A stretch of DNA of 64,000 nt from Trematomus loennbergii (Eukaryota; Chordata; Actinopteri; Perciformes; Nototheniidae), in assembly GCA_012861695.1 (NCBI GenBank), contig JAAOOA010000603.1:92501-156500 (forward strand), written 5' to 3'. Positions 11,266 through 21,728 of this stretch are shown one piece after another. Made by a program: the position numbers and the translations under genes. Position 1 is the first letter of the stretch. The number at the start of each line of letters is the position of its first letter. The notes beneath the pieces are model-generated. The model was not told the DNA's origin. It saw only the letters and a list, made by a program, of their open reading frames with translations, and ran no database searches.

Positions 11266-11978
11266 GGGGTGAAGCTCCCAGATAAAGCACCTTAGTAATG
11301 GTGCACCTAAATGAGTAATGCATTGAAATAAAATGCATCTTTTGTTGTGTACTTTCGTTTTATTTTTTAACGGCGACTGTAATGTTTTTGGGGGGCCGAA
11401 GGGGTTTTATATATATATATTTTTGGATGTATATCATTTTTTTCCATTATGTCTTTTTTTGTCTCTTGGAGGTGGGGCGTCCCAGTAAGAGACCGAACCC
11501 TCATCATTTAATGATTTTTTTAAATGTTTCATTATATATAATAATTACTTTCTATTATATATATTTAATTATTATTATTATTTTTTAATTCTGTATATGT
11601 TGATTTAATTGTATTTATTTATTTAAATTTAAATTATAATTTTTGTATTGCTTTATGATTGTTATTATATTTTGTATTTTTCTTATAATAATTATCATTC
11701 ATCTATTTAGCTTTCGGAAAATAAATTCATGTTCAACATGAGCATTTAAAGGATAGTTATACAAAACATTTACATATTTTTCCAATTAATTTCATATCAG
11801 ATAAACGGATTATAATCATTTTGATTTTGTTTAGGATCTAGACTAAATTCGAATCAAGTTTATTGCCAGGTATAATGTTCTTATCCAGACGTAAGAGCCG
11901 CAGACTTAACACGAAGTTAAACTCCACTCAAAATGAATAAAAAGAGACGTCGTTGTAGTTGGGAAACTTTACTGGTAA
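11266..11978. other. AT-rich non-coding DNA
   Basis: Long runs of t and ta-rich simple sequence (about 11400-11720). No gene, RNA or bounded element was recognised. Confidence 0.5.
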
Positions 11979-12543
11979 CGGGCCGTCTCCACGGCAGCGT
12001 TAAAAAATCTTGGAGGTGGGCGTATCTGAAGCTTGAGGATTTTTTGCGAGCAACCAATCACTTAAATCTCCCGCCCGCGACATACGAAGCAAAAAGCCCG
12101 AAGTAAACTGGATATAAACTCCCCAAACAGGCGAAAACCTACCACTGTCTCTGCCACCTCCCTCCATGCCTGGCTCCTCCGGTTTATATCCCGGTAGGTC
12201 TGGTCATAAAGCACCGGGTGATTGATTCGCTACCGCTAATTCTCCTCCATGTTTTGGAATATGAGGAAATGACCTGCGGTATTTCTCTCCCAGCATACAC
12301 GCCGTTGATTGGCTAGAGCTTGAACTGTCAGATTTGCGTACACGGGATTTGATTGGCTGACGCTTCCTCCTCAGCTTCAAAAGTTGAACATTGTTCAACT
12401 TTGGATCTTGAAAATCCTGAGAATCTCCGCTCGCCTGCCCACAATGCATTTCGGCGAAAGCGAAAAAAAGTGACGTCACCCCATTCAAAGTGAATGGGCA
12501 GAAGCGTTTCAAGATTTTTTAACGCTGCCGTGGAGACGGCCCG
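11979..12543. mobile_element. MITE with 33-bp perfect TIRs, Harbinger-like
   Basis: The left end 11979-12011 (cgggccgtctccacggcagc and onward) is the exact reverse complement of 12511-12543. The flanking triplet taa occurs on both sides (11976-11978 and 12544-12546). A 3-bp TWA duplication is typical of PIF/Harbinger. The 565-bp interior has no transposase. The near-perfect ends suggest recent mobility. Confidence 0.85.
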
Positions 12544-12821
12544 TAACTCCTTCACCATGACATGGAGTGAAAACTGTAACAATAAATACAGAATGCAAAA
12601 CGATCTTAGTCTTGTGTTGTCTATTCAAACACCCTTAGTTGCATTGTAAATGTATACAATATAACATTACATTTTTCTTAATTTCTTAAACATCTTTCCA
12701 TCAAATAAGCATTGATATAGGAACTACAACATGTTAACAATGAAATGTAATCACTTACGACATTGATTGATCAGTCTTTTCATGCAGATGCAAATGGGTC
12801 CTAACAGTGCCTAAACATGTG

Positions 12822-13213
12822 GGGTGTTTCTCAATCGCGAGTAAAGCTGCTTCAGAGCCACTATTTCAAGCATACTACGTCATCGAGTGCCGCCGAAGTA
12901 CTGTTCCAATCTCCAGCATACTTGGAAATCTACCGAGCCCGGCGTACTCCGTTTGGAGAAATATCGAGGCTGCACATGAGTAGACTCCGCGGTCTTAAAA
13001 TCCCCACAATGCTTTGCGCACGGACCAATTTCCCCAAATCTGTGGCGGAAGATGTAAGGCGGGGCCTCTCATATGACGCACACCTGCACACTTGCTAGCG
13101 TGTTCCACACTTCGTTTTCCGAATGCCAGGAAGTATTCTTGACTCGCTTCTGAAGCAAGATGCTCGGCAGACATGTGCTACCAAGCAAGCGTACTCGAGA
13201 TTGAGAAACACCC
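12822..13213. mobile_element. MITE with 22-bp TIRs
   Basis: Left end gggtgtttctcaatcgcgag (12822 onward) and right end ctcgagattgagaaacaccc (ending 13213) match with a single mismatch. The 392-bp interior is non-coding. The target duplication is not clear, so the superfamily is left open. Confidence 0.8.
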
Positions 13214-13455
13214 GTGGCTTCCTTGAGATTCTACACATTTTCTGACGGCATGACAGGAAGTGATGCAAGAATGACAGGAAGTGATACATTCAAATACCTT
13301 TATGAACAGTGTCAAATAAACAAACGTTACAAGTCACCTGAAAGGTGCTGCAAGCAGTATTTTAACCTTACAAATTATATGAAGTGTTTTTGAAAACACC
13401 ACATGTTTACACATACAAGGAATTTGATTTGGTGTCTGGGGGTGTAAACCTAAAC

Positions 13456-14758
13456 CAGGGGTAGCCAACACGGTGCCCGCGGGCACTTGGTCGCCTGCAG
13501 GGGCAACGTGAGTCGCCCGCGGGGCATGTTCTAAAAATAGCTCGCCAAGCAAATCCAAAATGTATAAAATACACAAACAAAAAAGGAAATGTAATTAAAA
13601 AATCTACCCTATGCATAAACGAAACCTAAATCATAGCGAACTCTATCTACTTACTACAACTCTATATCTATCTAACACCCCTCCTCCCCCACCCCCACAA
13701 TGAATATCGACCAATCACGTTCTTGCTTGATTTGCGGGACCAGCGTTGCAGTCGGGAAGAAAAGCAATGTGGCACCTCCCCGCTGATTTTCCTTCTGGCA
13801 GAATCTACACAACACATCAGCCCCATTGAACAGCCTATCATGCAGCCTATACAACACATGGGGGGCAGAGTTTTACTCTGTGTGTTGCAACTTGCATATC
13901 TTTATTGCACTTGACGCACACACACGCATGGCGTAATTTCCACCTGGGACAGGGTGGAAATGTCCCCCCCACTTTTCTAAATCCCGTTTGTGTCCCCCAC
14001 TTTACAAATATGTTGATTATTTTTTTTTTAGACAGAGCGAGCGAGAGAGCTAGGGAGGAGGGAGAGGGGGAGGAGCGAGAGAGCTGGGGGAAGGGAGGGA
14101 GGAGAGAGAGAGAGAGAGAGCTAGGGAGAGCATACCTTTATCTATTTAATATAGATAAAGTAAGAAATCATTCCAATGTGTATAGGACAGTAAAAAAAAA
14201 AAAAACAGTTTGAAAGGGGAGTGATTAGTCAAATAAGCATACATAAAAAGAAAGAATGCTAACTAGGTAACATAAGATAAGAATAAACCAGTTTAAATGA
14301 TTTGTTATTGGTTGTGATCATATTCTAAAGATGTTTGGATTATTGAAAAGTATACAGCTCTCTTTCATCTGAGTGTTGAGAGCTGTATCCATCAATTCAT
14401 GTTGTGCTCAAAGTGCTCCAGATTGATGCATTTCACTTCAACATTAAAAAATAATCTTCCCGGGGGTGCATGCCCCCCGACCCCCCTAGAGGAGGTGAGG
14501 ACCCCCCTGGAGGAGGTGAGGCCCGTCCACCCCCAAATAAAGCAGGTTAAAATAATTAGATTGCATACATGTTCTTTTAGTAAACACTGCAAACGGGTCC
14601 CACAGACCCAAACAGCAAACAAAGGTTAAAGGTCAGCATATCATAATGTTAAAATGTGCTAAATATATACACCGCAAAAAAAGAAAAGTAAAAGTAGCCC
14701 CCGACTTGTTTTATTTTTTTAAAGTAGCCCTCACCCTAAAAAAGGTTGGTGACCCCTG
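13456..14758. mobile_element. non-autonomous hAT element with 8-bp target duplication
   Basis: The ends are caggggtagccaac and gttggtgacccctg. They are flanked by identical 8-bp copies of acctaaac at 13448-13455 and 14759-14766. This is the hAT signature. The 1.3-kb interior contains a GA-rich simple-sequence tract (about 14035-14125) and a 21-bp direct repeat near 14485-14525, but no transposase. Confidence 0.92.
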
Positions 14759-14900
14759 ACCTAAACAATCTTAGAAAATGAGTTGCAAACACCACAGTGG
14801 CAAAAGTAAGTACAAAATATAAAGATAATAAAGTATTTCTAAGAAACTATTAAGCAATAAAAAAGAAAATGCTAAAGACAAGTATTTACACCAAATTTAA

Positions 14901-15073
14901 AGATCTCCTATCGTGCTATTTTTAGGCATATATTATGGGTCTCAGATATATAAAAATATATAAAAAAACATATCCATCTCTTGAAAAGAGAGAGGGTTTT
15001 ATTTTCTGACACCGGGGACACATGTTGATGTAGAGAAGACATGAAAAAGTGCATTTAGCATGATAGGACACTT
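14901..15073. mobile_element. short TTAA MITE (aggggacctatcatgc family)
   Basis: TTAA flanks a 173-bp element with ends agatctcctatcgtgc and gcatgataggacact. The ends and the inner words accggggacacat and gtagagaagac are those of the larger elements at 24805-27814, 35550-39530 and 49901-50860. Confidence 0.75.
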
Positions 15074-15340
15074 TTAAATTAAAATATACAAAGAACCTTA
15101 GGATTATTTCTGAAACAGTAAGCTCAAATGCTTATTTTCTTGCGGATTTACTACAAGGTGAGTTCCTTTTTTTATTTTCTGCTTTTTTACTCTGCAGTAC
15201 AGGTTAGTTCTGAGTGTTAGCAATGCTAATGTAAACAAAGACCATATTATGTCCAAAACATGTCACTCATTGTTTCTGATATAGACACATATTTATGTAT
15301 AAAAGACGTAAAAATGTGCATTTTGCATGATAGGGGACCT
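15074..15340. mobile_element. end of another TTAA element
   Basis: The right end reads gcattttgcatgataggggacct followed by TTAA at 15341-15344, the same family as 14901-15073. The left boundary is not visible. Confidence 0.55.
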
Positions 15341-15344
15341 TTAA

Positions 15345-15491
15345 AGGATCTGCAGCTAACGTCTTGGTGCCAGATCCTCCTTCAGAGGTCTAGTGGAGTC
15401 CATGCCTCCACGGGTCAGGACTGTTTTGACCGCAAAAGAGGACCTACACAATATTAGGCAAGTGGTCATAATGCTATGTCTGATCGGTGTA
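15345..15491 (+). mobile_element. Tc1/mariner 3' end fragment
   Basis: The segment ends in ggtcataatgctatgtctga and tcggtgta, the usual end of a widespread fish Tc1-like element, preceded by the familiar words ccatgcctccacgggtcagg and ggacctacacaatattaggc. Only the 3' 150 bases are present. Confidence 0.75.
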
Positions 15492-15775
15492 TATTTATGT
15501 TTCTTCTCTACATCTTTCTTTGTAAGAAAAGCTTTAAGTGAAATTGATTGTTTGTTTTTTATGGAGAATATACCGTCAGTTCATCCAGTTTTCACTTCCT
15601 GTTTGACACCCGAGTCTCCTGAAAGAATAATAATAATCAAACATGGACAGAGAGAAACATTAGCAGCTAAAATGATTGAAGAGAGCTGAAACAAGATGGA
15701 ACATGTTTTTCATGTTAAGATCAGACTTTAATGTAGAATAGTCTGATGAATGGAGGATATGGTTTCAATACTCAC
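15492..15775. other. non-coding, 3' flank of NLR locus 1
   Basis: No feature is recognised. A polyadenylation site for the NLR locus could lie here or further left, but none is distinctive. Confidence 0.4.
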
Positions 15776-15816
15776 ATCTCTTCTGTTTCTTGGCTCTGAT
15801 CGTCTTGTCATTGACC
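15776..15816 (-). CDS. possible small 3' exon of NLR locus 1
   Basis: On the minus strand a good acceptor (ttcatccctacag) is followed by 41 bases and a strong donor (gtgagt). In one frame it would encode VNDKTIRAKKQKR. It lies about 480 bases downstream of the last LRR exon in the same orientation. The exon is proposed from splice signals only. Confidence 0.3.
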
Positions 15817-16291
15817 CTGTAGGGATGAACACAACCCGACTGTTATGGATCAGGTTTAAAATAAGTGTTTGTTCTTTGAGTCAGCTTCAGAGTCCTGACT
15901 GATCTCATGCTTTACATCCCATCATATCTTCTCTGCAAACACTACGGCTGACTGCCACAGCTCTCAGCTAACAGGAAATAACTGCTCATTGGTCTAGAAA
16001 CAAAACACATGTCAGGAGAACCAAGCAGACTCAGTCCTCTGTAAAATCCTGTACATCCATTAAAAAGTAGCTTACTTACTAAATGTGGATTTGCATTTTA
16101 AGCTCATATTATAATGTTTGTGGAAGAATGAAAAAAATAAATAAGAAATTGCAGTGAATGGGTAGCATGATGAGTTGTGCTAAGCTAGGCTACATCTGGA
16201 AGGAAGAACTGGAGGGATTACTCAGTGTGAGAACACATCAACCCCCCAACACAAAACTGCTGAACCAGCAGAGAGTCGACCCCTTACTGAC

Positions 16292-16519
16292 CCGAGAGTC
16301 TCCAGTCTGCAGTTTCGTCTCTCCAGAAGATCTCTCAGACGCTTCACTCCTGAATCCTTCGAATTGTTGTAACTCAGGTCCAGATCTCTCTCCAGCTTCC
16401 CTTCTGAATCCTTCAGATCATTCTTCCACAGCTCCAGAACTCTCAGATGGGAGGGGTTGGATGTCAGAGCTAAGGCCAGAGCAGCACAGCTGATCTCTGA
16501 CAAACTGCAGTCACTCAGT
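16292..16519 (-). CDS. LRR exon 6 of NLR locus 1 (enlarged)
   Basis: Acceptor (tttattcag-type) at 16520 and donor gt at 16290-16291 define 228 bases, 54 more than the standard 174-base LRR exon here. It encodes [20 protein letters not shown], then LELWKNDLKDSEGKLE followed by LDLSYNNSKDSGVKRL. The LxLxxNxLxDSG core thus occurs twice, an in-frame internal duplication of 18 codons. The frame is open. Confidence 0.75.
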
Positions 16520-16842
16520 CTGAATAAAGGAAACATGATGTAAGTTTAAAGGTTTAATAATCTCTTCAGAGCTGAAGAAGGTTTAGATGTCAGAGTCAAG
16601 AAAGATATAGATCCATGATAATCTGAGCTCAAACTCTGCAGCATCTTCACCGACTCATGGAGCACAGTGTGAGTCTGTGGAAGCTGAAACACTGTCCGTC
16701 ACACATTTACCTTCTCTTTGTTATTCTGATAAATACTCAACCATTTCGAAAAACAGAACAAAATGAACAGTTACAAAGTATTTGTTCTCAGGCACATTTT
16801 AAAATACAAAAATACTATATGAACTACAGTCAGTGAACTGAC

Positions 16843-17016
16843 CTGAGAGCTTCCAGTCTGCAGTTTGGACTCTTTAGTCCAGAACTCAGCAGCTTCACTC
16901 CTGAATCCTGCAGATCGTTCTTACTCAGGTCCAGATCTCTCAGATGGGAGGGGTCAGACATCAGAGCTACGATCAGAGCAGCACAGCTGATCTCTGACAA
17001 ACTGCAGCCCCACAGA
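16843..17016 (-). CDS. LRR exon 5 of NLR locus 1
   Basis: 174 bases (58 codons, phase kept) between a tttattcag acceptor and a gtcagt donor. Encodes two ribonuclease-inhibitor-type leucine-rich repeats: [20 protein letters not shown], then [20 protein letters not shown]. The LRR solenoid of NLRs senses ligands or holds the NACHT inactive. Open frame. Confidence 0.82.
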
Positions 17017-17434
17017 CTGAATAAAGAAAACATGACGCACGTTTAAACTATTCAGTCAATATCAGCATCATGGAGCTCAATCAAAATGTGGGAAAAGCTA
17101 AATACTGAATATAATCTTTATCGTTTGATAGTTTTAATAGAAACATTTGTTCATTTTGTCTTTCATAAACATGTATTAAAAACATGATGGAGACTGTAAG
17201 ATGAATTTCAGTTTTTTAAAAAGGTTCAGAGTGAATTATGCAGTGAAAGATTGTTCTTGTTATATTTAAATGTAAAGATCAACATGACTCTGCCTCAGTC
17301 AGTGAACTAAACCATAGAAGAAGAAAGTAGACTTTAGCTTTAAGATACTCAGTGTGGATCAGTGTAATATCAGCCTGATGTCTGCAACTCTCACATATTA
17401 ATCTCAGCACAGAAGTAAAAGATGGAGAACTGAC

Positions 17435-17594
17435 CTGAGAGTCTCCAGGCTGCAGAAGATCTCTCAGCAGCTTCACTCCTGAATCCTGCAGAGTGTTGTT
17501 ACCCAGGTCCAGAACTCTCAGATGGGAGGGGTTAGACTTCAGAGCTGAGACCAGAGCAGCACAGCTGATCTCTGACAAACTGCAGTCCTCCAGT
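17435..17594 (-). pseudogene. LRR exon 4 of NLR locus 1, 14-bp deletion
   Basis: The exon has the usual acceptor and donor but is 160 bases long against 174. Aligned to its sister exon at 18582-18755 it lacks 14 bases near 17453 (the tctggactctcca part), so the frame shifts after RDLLQ. The first two thirds, [20 protein letters not shown] and [19 protein letters not shown], are normal. Splicing it in would disrupt the reading frame; skipping it would keep the frame. Confidence 0.75.
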
Positions 17595-17981
17595 CTGAAT
17601 AAAGAATACATGATGTAAGTTTCAAGGTGTAATAATCTGTTCAGAGCTGAAGAAGGTTTAGATGTCAGAGTCAAGAAAGATGTAGATCCATGAAAATCCA
17701 AGCTCAAACTCTGGAGCAGTTTTTCTCTGTCATCAGATCTTTAACAACTCCTTCATCTCCCTCACAGCTCATCAGTACTGACAGCATCTTCACCGACTCA
17801 TGGAGCACAGTGTGAGTCTGTGGAAGCTGAAACACTGCCCGTCACAAATTCACCTTCTCTTTCTTATTCTGATAAATACTCAACCATTTTGAAAAAACAG
17901 CAAGAAAAATACTTAAAATGTCTTTGTTTCTTAAAATTATAGATACAACAAATCTCTATGAACTACAGTCAGTGAACTGAC

Positions 17982-18155
17982 TTGAGAGTCTGCAGTCTGC
18001 AGTTTGGATTCTTCAGAAGATCTCTCAGCAGCTCCACTCCTGAATCATGCAGATCGTTGAGACTCAGGTCCAGATTTCTCAGATGGGAGGGGTTGGACTT
18101 CAGAGCTGAGACCAGAGCAGCACAGCTGATCTTTGACAAACTGCAGTCCCTCAGA
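17982..18155 (-). CDS. LRR exon 3 of NLR locus 1
   Basis: 174 bases with intact splice sites and open frame. Encodes [20 protein letters not shown] and [19 protein letters not shown], then NCRLQTL. It belongs to the second exon type of the two-exon cassette (sisters at 16843 and 19144). Confidence 0.82.
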
Positions 18156-18581
18156 CTGAATAAAGAAAACATGATGTAAGTTTAAACTAATTAGTCAGTA
18201 TCAGCATCATGGAGCTTCATACAAATGTTGGAAAAGGCAAATACTGAATATAATCTTTATTGTTTGATAGTTTTAAGAGAAACATTTATTCATTTGTCTT
18301 TTTTATAATTGATTAAACTCATGATGGAGACTGTGAGATAAATGTCAGGTGTTTAAGAGGTTCAGAGTGAATTATGCACTGAAGGACTTTTCTTGTTATA
18401 TTTCAATGTAAAAATAAACATGGCTCTGCCACAGTCAGTAAACTAAACCACAGAAGAAGAAAGTAGACTTTAGCATTAAGATACTCAGTGTGGATCAGTG
18501 TAATATCAGCCTGATGTCTGCAGCTCAGAGTCAACACAACTCTCTTAATCTCAGCACAGAAGTAAAAGATGGAGAACTGAC

Positions 18582-18755
18582 ATGAGAGCCTCCAGTCTGC
18601 AGTCTGGACTCTCCAGAAGATCTCTCAGCAGCTTCACTCCTGAATCCTGCAGAGCGTTGAGACTCAGGTCCAGAACTATCAGATGGGAGAGGTTGGACTT
18701 CAGAGCTGAGATCAGAGCAGCACAGCTGATCTCTGACAACCTGCAGCTCCTCAGT
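18582..18755 (-). CDS. LRR exon 2 of NLR locus 1
   Basis: 174 bases. The acceptor is intact and the donor reads gtcagt. Encodes [20 protein letters not shown] and [16 protein letters not shown], then CRLEAL. Open frame. Its upstream intron is nearly the same as those beside 17435 and 16292. Confidence 0.82.
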
Positions 18756-19143
18756 CTGAATAAAGAATACATGATGTAAGTTTCAAGGTTTAATAATCTG
18801 TTCAGAGCTGAAGAAGGTTTAGATGTCAGAGTCAAGAAAGATGTAGATCCATGATAATCCAAGCTCAAACTCTGGAGCAGTTTTTCTCTGTCATCAGATC
18901 TTTAACAACTCCTTCATCTCCCTCACAGCTCATCAGTACTGACAGCATCTTCACCGACTCATGGAGCACAGTGTGAGTCTGTGGAAGCTCAAACACTGTC
19001 CGTCACACATTTACCTTCTCTTTGTTATTCTGATAAATACTCCTCCACAGGAAGAAAAATAACTTAAATGCTCTTTATTCTCAGCCAAATTTAGAAAATT
19101 ATAAAACCAAAAATACCCTATGAACTACAGTCAGTGAACTGAC

Positions 19144-19317
19144 CTGAGAGCCTCCAGTCTGCAGTTTGGACTCTTTAGTCCAGAACTCAGCCGCTCCACT
19201 CCTGAATCCTTCAGATAGTTCTCACTCAGGTCCAGATCTCTCAGATGGGAGGGTTCAGACATCAGAGCTGAGGCCACAACTTCACAGTGAGTCTCTGAGA
19301 GTCCACAGGAAGTTAGT
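19144..19317 (-). CDS. LRR exon 1 of NLR locus 1
   Basis: 174 bases, first LRR exon after the NACHT exon. Encodes [20 protein letters not shown] and [19 protein letters not shown], then CRLEAL. It diverges most from the other LRR exons at its start, as expected for the LRR next to the NACHT region. Open frame. Confidence 0.82.
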
Positions 19318-19491
19318 CTGTCCGGACAGATATTACAGAGTGAGTTTTTCATAAAAAATGATTTACTTCATGCATTTGATGAAAACATTAGACACATCAT
19401 GTCTTGATTAACATTCACTGTTAGTCCACTTAATGTATTGTGGATTTTTTCATAATGACTGATTTATAAAGTTAATCAGATCTGGACTTAC

Positions 19492-21329
19492 TTGGCCTTT
19501 CTGCAGTTCCTCACAGCTGGAATCAGTCTCCGTTTTCCCTCCTCTGATGTTTTGTACTTCTCCAGGTCCAACTCATCCAGAACCTCCTCTGACATCTGCA
19601 GCATGTCGGCCAGAGCTGAGCAGTGGATATCAGAGAGTTTCTTCTCTGATCTGTTCCCTGACTTCAGGAACTTTGTGATCTCCTGATGTACTGAGTGGTC
19701 TTTCATCTCTGTCAGACAGTGGAAGATGTTGATGCTCCTGTCAGGAGAAATTTCATCACTGCTCATCCCCTTCAGGTTGCTGATGGCTCTCTGGATGTCT
19801 TTGCGACCCAGCTGGCCTCTGAAGAGTCTCTGGATGAATTTTGGATGGTTGTCTGTGACCCAGCTGGCCTCCTAAGAGTCTCTGGTTGGACTCCAGAGAG
19901 AGGCCGTGGAGAAAGCGGACAAACAGGTCCAGGTGGCCATTTCTACTTCTGAGGGATTTCTCCATGGCTCCCTTCAGTAAGACATCCAGGGATGGGTAAT
20001 CCTGATCACTGTACTGTTGCTATAGTCTCCTGCAGGAAGTCCTTCAGTACCTCTGTGTCTCTGTTGGTGTAACAGTGCAACATGTAGACTGCAGCCAGAA
20101 ACTCCTGAATGCTCAGATGAACAAAGCAGTAGACTGTTTTCTGGAAGATCACACTCTCTCTTTTGAAGATCTCTGTACAAACTCCTGAGTGCACCAAGGC
20201 CTCGGTGACATCAAGACCACAGCGCTGCAGGTCTTCTTGGTAGAACATGATGTGTCCTTTCTCCAGATGTTCAAACGCCAGCCTCCCCAGCTTCAGAAGA
20301 ACCTCCCTGTCAGCCTCCGTCAGCTGCTGTGGACTCGTCTCATGTCCCTCTTCATACTTCTGCTTCTTCCTCTTGGTCTGGACCAGCAGGAAGTGTGAGT
20401 ACATGTCAGTGAGGGTCTGGGCAGCTCTCCTCTCTGGTCTGTAGTCAACATGTGGTCCAGAACTGCAGCAGTGATCCAGCAGAAGACTGGGATCAGACAC
20501 ATGATGTGGAGGCTCCTGGAGCTCTTGATGTGAGAGATGATTCTGCTGGACAGGTCTTCATCACTCGATCTCCTCCTGAAGTACTCCTCCTTCTGGGCGT
20601 CAGTGAAGCCTCGTACTTCTGTTACCCTGTCCACACACTCAGGAGGGATCTGATTGGCCGCTGCAGGTCTGGAAGTTATCCAGACGAGAGCCGAGGGAAG
20701 CAGCTTCCCCCTGATGAGGTTTGTCAGCAGCACGTTGACTGAGGACTGCTGTGAGACATCAGACACAACCTCATTGTTTTGAAGTCCAGAGAAAGTCTGC
20801 TTTCATCCAGGCCGTCAAAGATGAGCAGCACTTTCAGACAGCCAGCTGCTCTGCTGTGACCTTCTGTAAGGTTGGATGGAAAACATGGAGCAGCCTGAGA
20901 AGACTGTACTGCTCACCTTTGATCAGGTTCAGCTCCCTGAAGGAGAGCGGGATCACCAGACTGACATCTTGGTTTCCAAACCCTCGGCCCAGTCCAGAGT
21001 GAACTTCTGCACTGAGAAGGTTTTTCCAACTCCAGCGACTCCGTTGGTCAGGACCGCTCTGATGAGAGTCTGTTGGTCAGGTAAGGCTTTAAAGATGTCC
21101 TGGCACTTGATTGGAGTGTCATGGAGGGTCTCTTTCTTGGAAGCTGTCTCCAGCTGCCTCACCTCATGTTGGGTATTAACCTCTTCACTCTGGCCTTGTG
21201 TGATGTAGAGCTCAGTGAAGATCCTGTTGAGGAGGGTTTCACTTTGATCAGTTCCTTCAGTCACACGTTCACATCTCCTCCTCAGACTGAGCCTATGTTC
21301 ATCTAAAACCTCCTGCAGACCACTATCTG
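19492..21329 (-). pseudogene. FISNA-NACHT exon of NLR locus 1, multiple frameshifts
   Basis: One 1838-base exon with a cttccag acceptor (21330-21336) and a gtaagt donor (19486-19491). It encodes FISNA (HRLSLRRRCERVTEGTDQSE), the P-loop NGVAGVGKT, a Walker B region, the winged-helix part ([14 protein letters not shown], then [20 protein letters not shown]) and a C-terminal linker ([16 protein letters not shown]). Compared with locus 2 it has three single-base deletions near 20970, 20835 and 20779, which together restore the frame but leave a stop between. Further shifts lie near 20420, 20030 and 19860, the last beside a duplicated acccagctggcctc word. NACHT normally hydrolyses ATP to drive oligomerisation; this copy cannot make a full one. 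Confidence 0.85.
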
Positions 21330-21443
21330 CTGGAAGAGAAGAACACATGTGAGATAAATGAAAGTTTAAAAATCACAAAACAATTAACAGGAAGAATTAT
21401 TTTTCTGAATGAAGACACACAGCCGAAATATGTTGAGACTTAC

Positions 21444-21638
21444 TTTGTATAATGCTGCATCTTTCTCCACATGAGGACATGAGGGTCTCCTGATGGAGTT
21501 GGCTGGTCCCAGTATGAGGTGATGCACTGTCTGCAGAACCAGTGTCCACAGCTGGTAGAGACTGGATCCTTCAGGACGTCCTGACATACAGCACAGCTAC
21601 ACAGATGCTCCTCCACAGGAACAGGACTCTTCTCTTCT
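21444..21638 (-). pseudogene. RING-finger exon of NLR locus 1, last zinc ligands lost
   Basis: 195 bases between a gtaagt donor (21438-21443) and a ctccacag/ag acceptor. It encodes [20 protein letters not shown] and CRQC, giving six of eight RING ligands. A 2-base deletion near 21475, relative to 46498-46697, replaces the final CPQC pair by an unrelated sequence. In intact copies this exon encodes a C3HC4 RING, a possible E3 ubiquitin ligase module ahead of FISNA. Confidence 0.75.
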
Positions 21639-21728
21639 CTGTGGAGATGAACACATCCTTTATAGCACTTTACATTAGTGGTGGACGATTTTAACCAATG
21701 GTACAATAAGGAGGCAAGTTCTGGTTTT

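Larger units (their letters stand above)
16292..21638 (-). pseudogene. NLR locus 1: RING-FISNA-NACHT-LRR gene (NLRC3-like), damaged
   Basis: This is a fish-type NOD-like receptor (NLR-C / NLRC3-like group): a cytosolic ATPase of innate immunity. The exon order on the minus strand is RING (21444-21638), one large FISNA-NACHT exon (19492-21329), then six LRR exons (19144 to 16292). The start-codon exons for this locus are probably those at 34390-34514 and 33960-34064, across an intron of about 12 kb filled by transposons. That link is inferred from the exon order of loci 2 and 3. Frameshifts in the RING, NACHT and one LRR exon argue for a pseudogene, although sequencing error cannot be excluded for the 1-base changes. 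No SPRY/B30.2 exon is seen downstream. Confidence 0.8.

Noticed and set aside
13905..14213. 102-aa plus-strand frame inside the hAT element
   Set aside because: Largely GA-rich simple sequence (Arg/Glu repeats); no domain.
15492..16291. Search for a SPRY/B30.2 exon downstream of the LRR exons
   Set aside because: Many fish NLRs end in B30.2, but no frame here shows its motifs. Only a 41-base candidate exon was kept.
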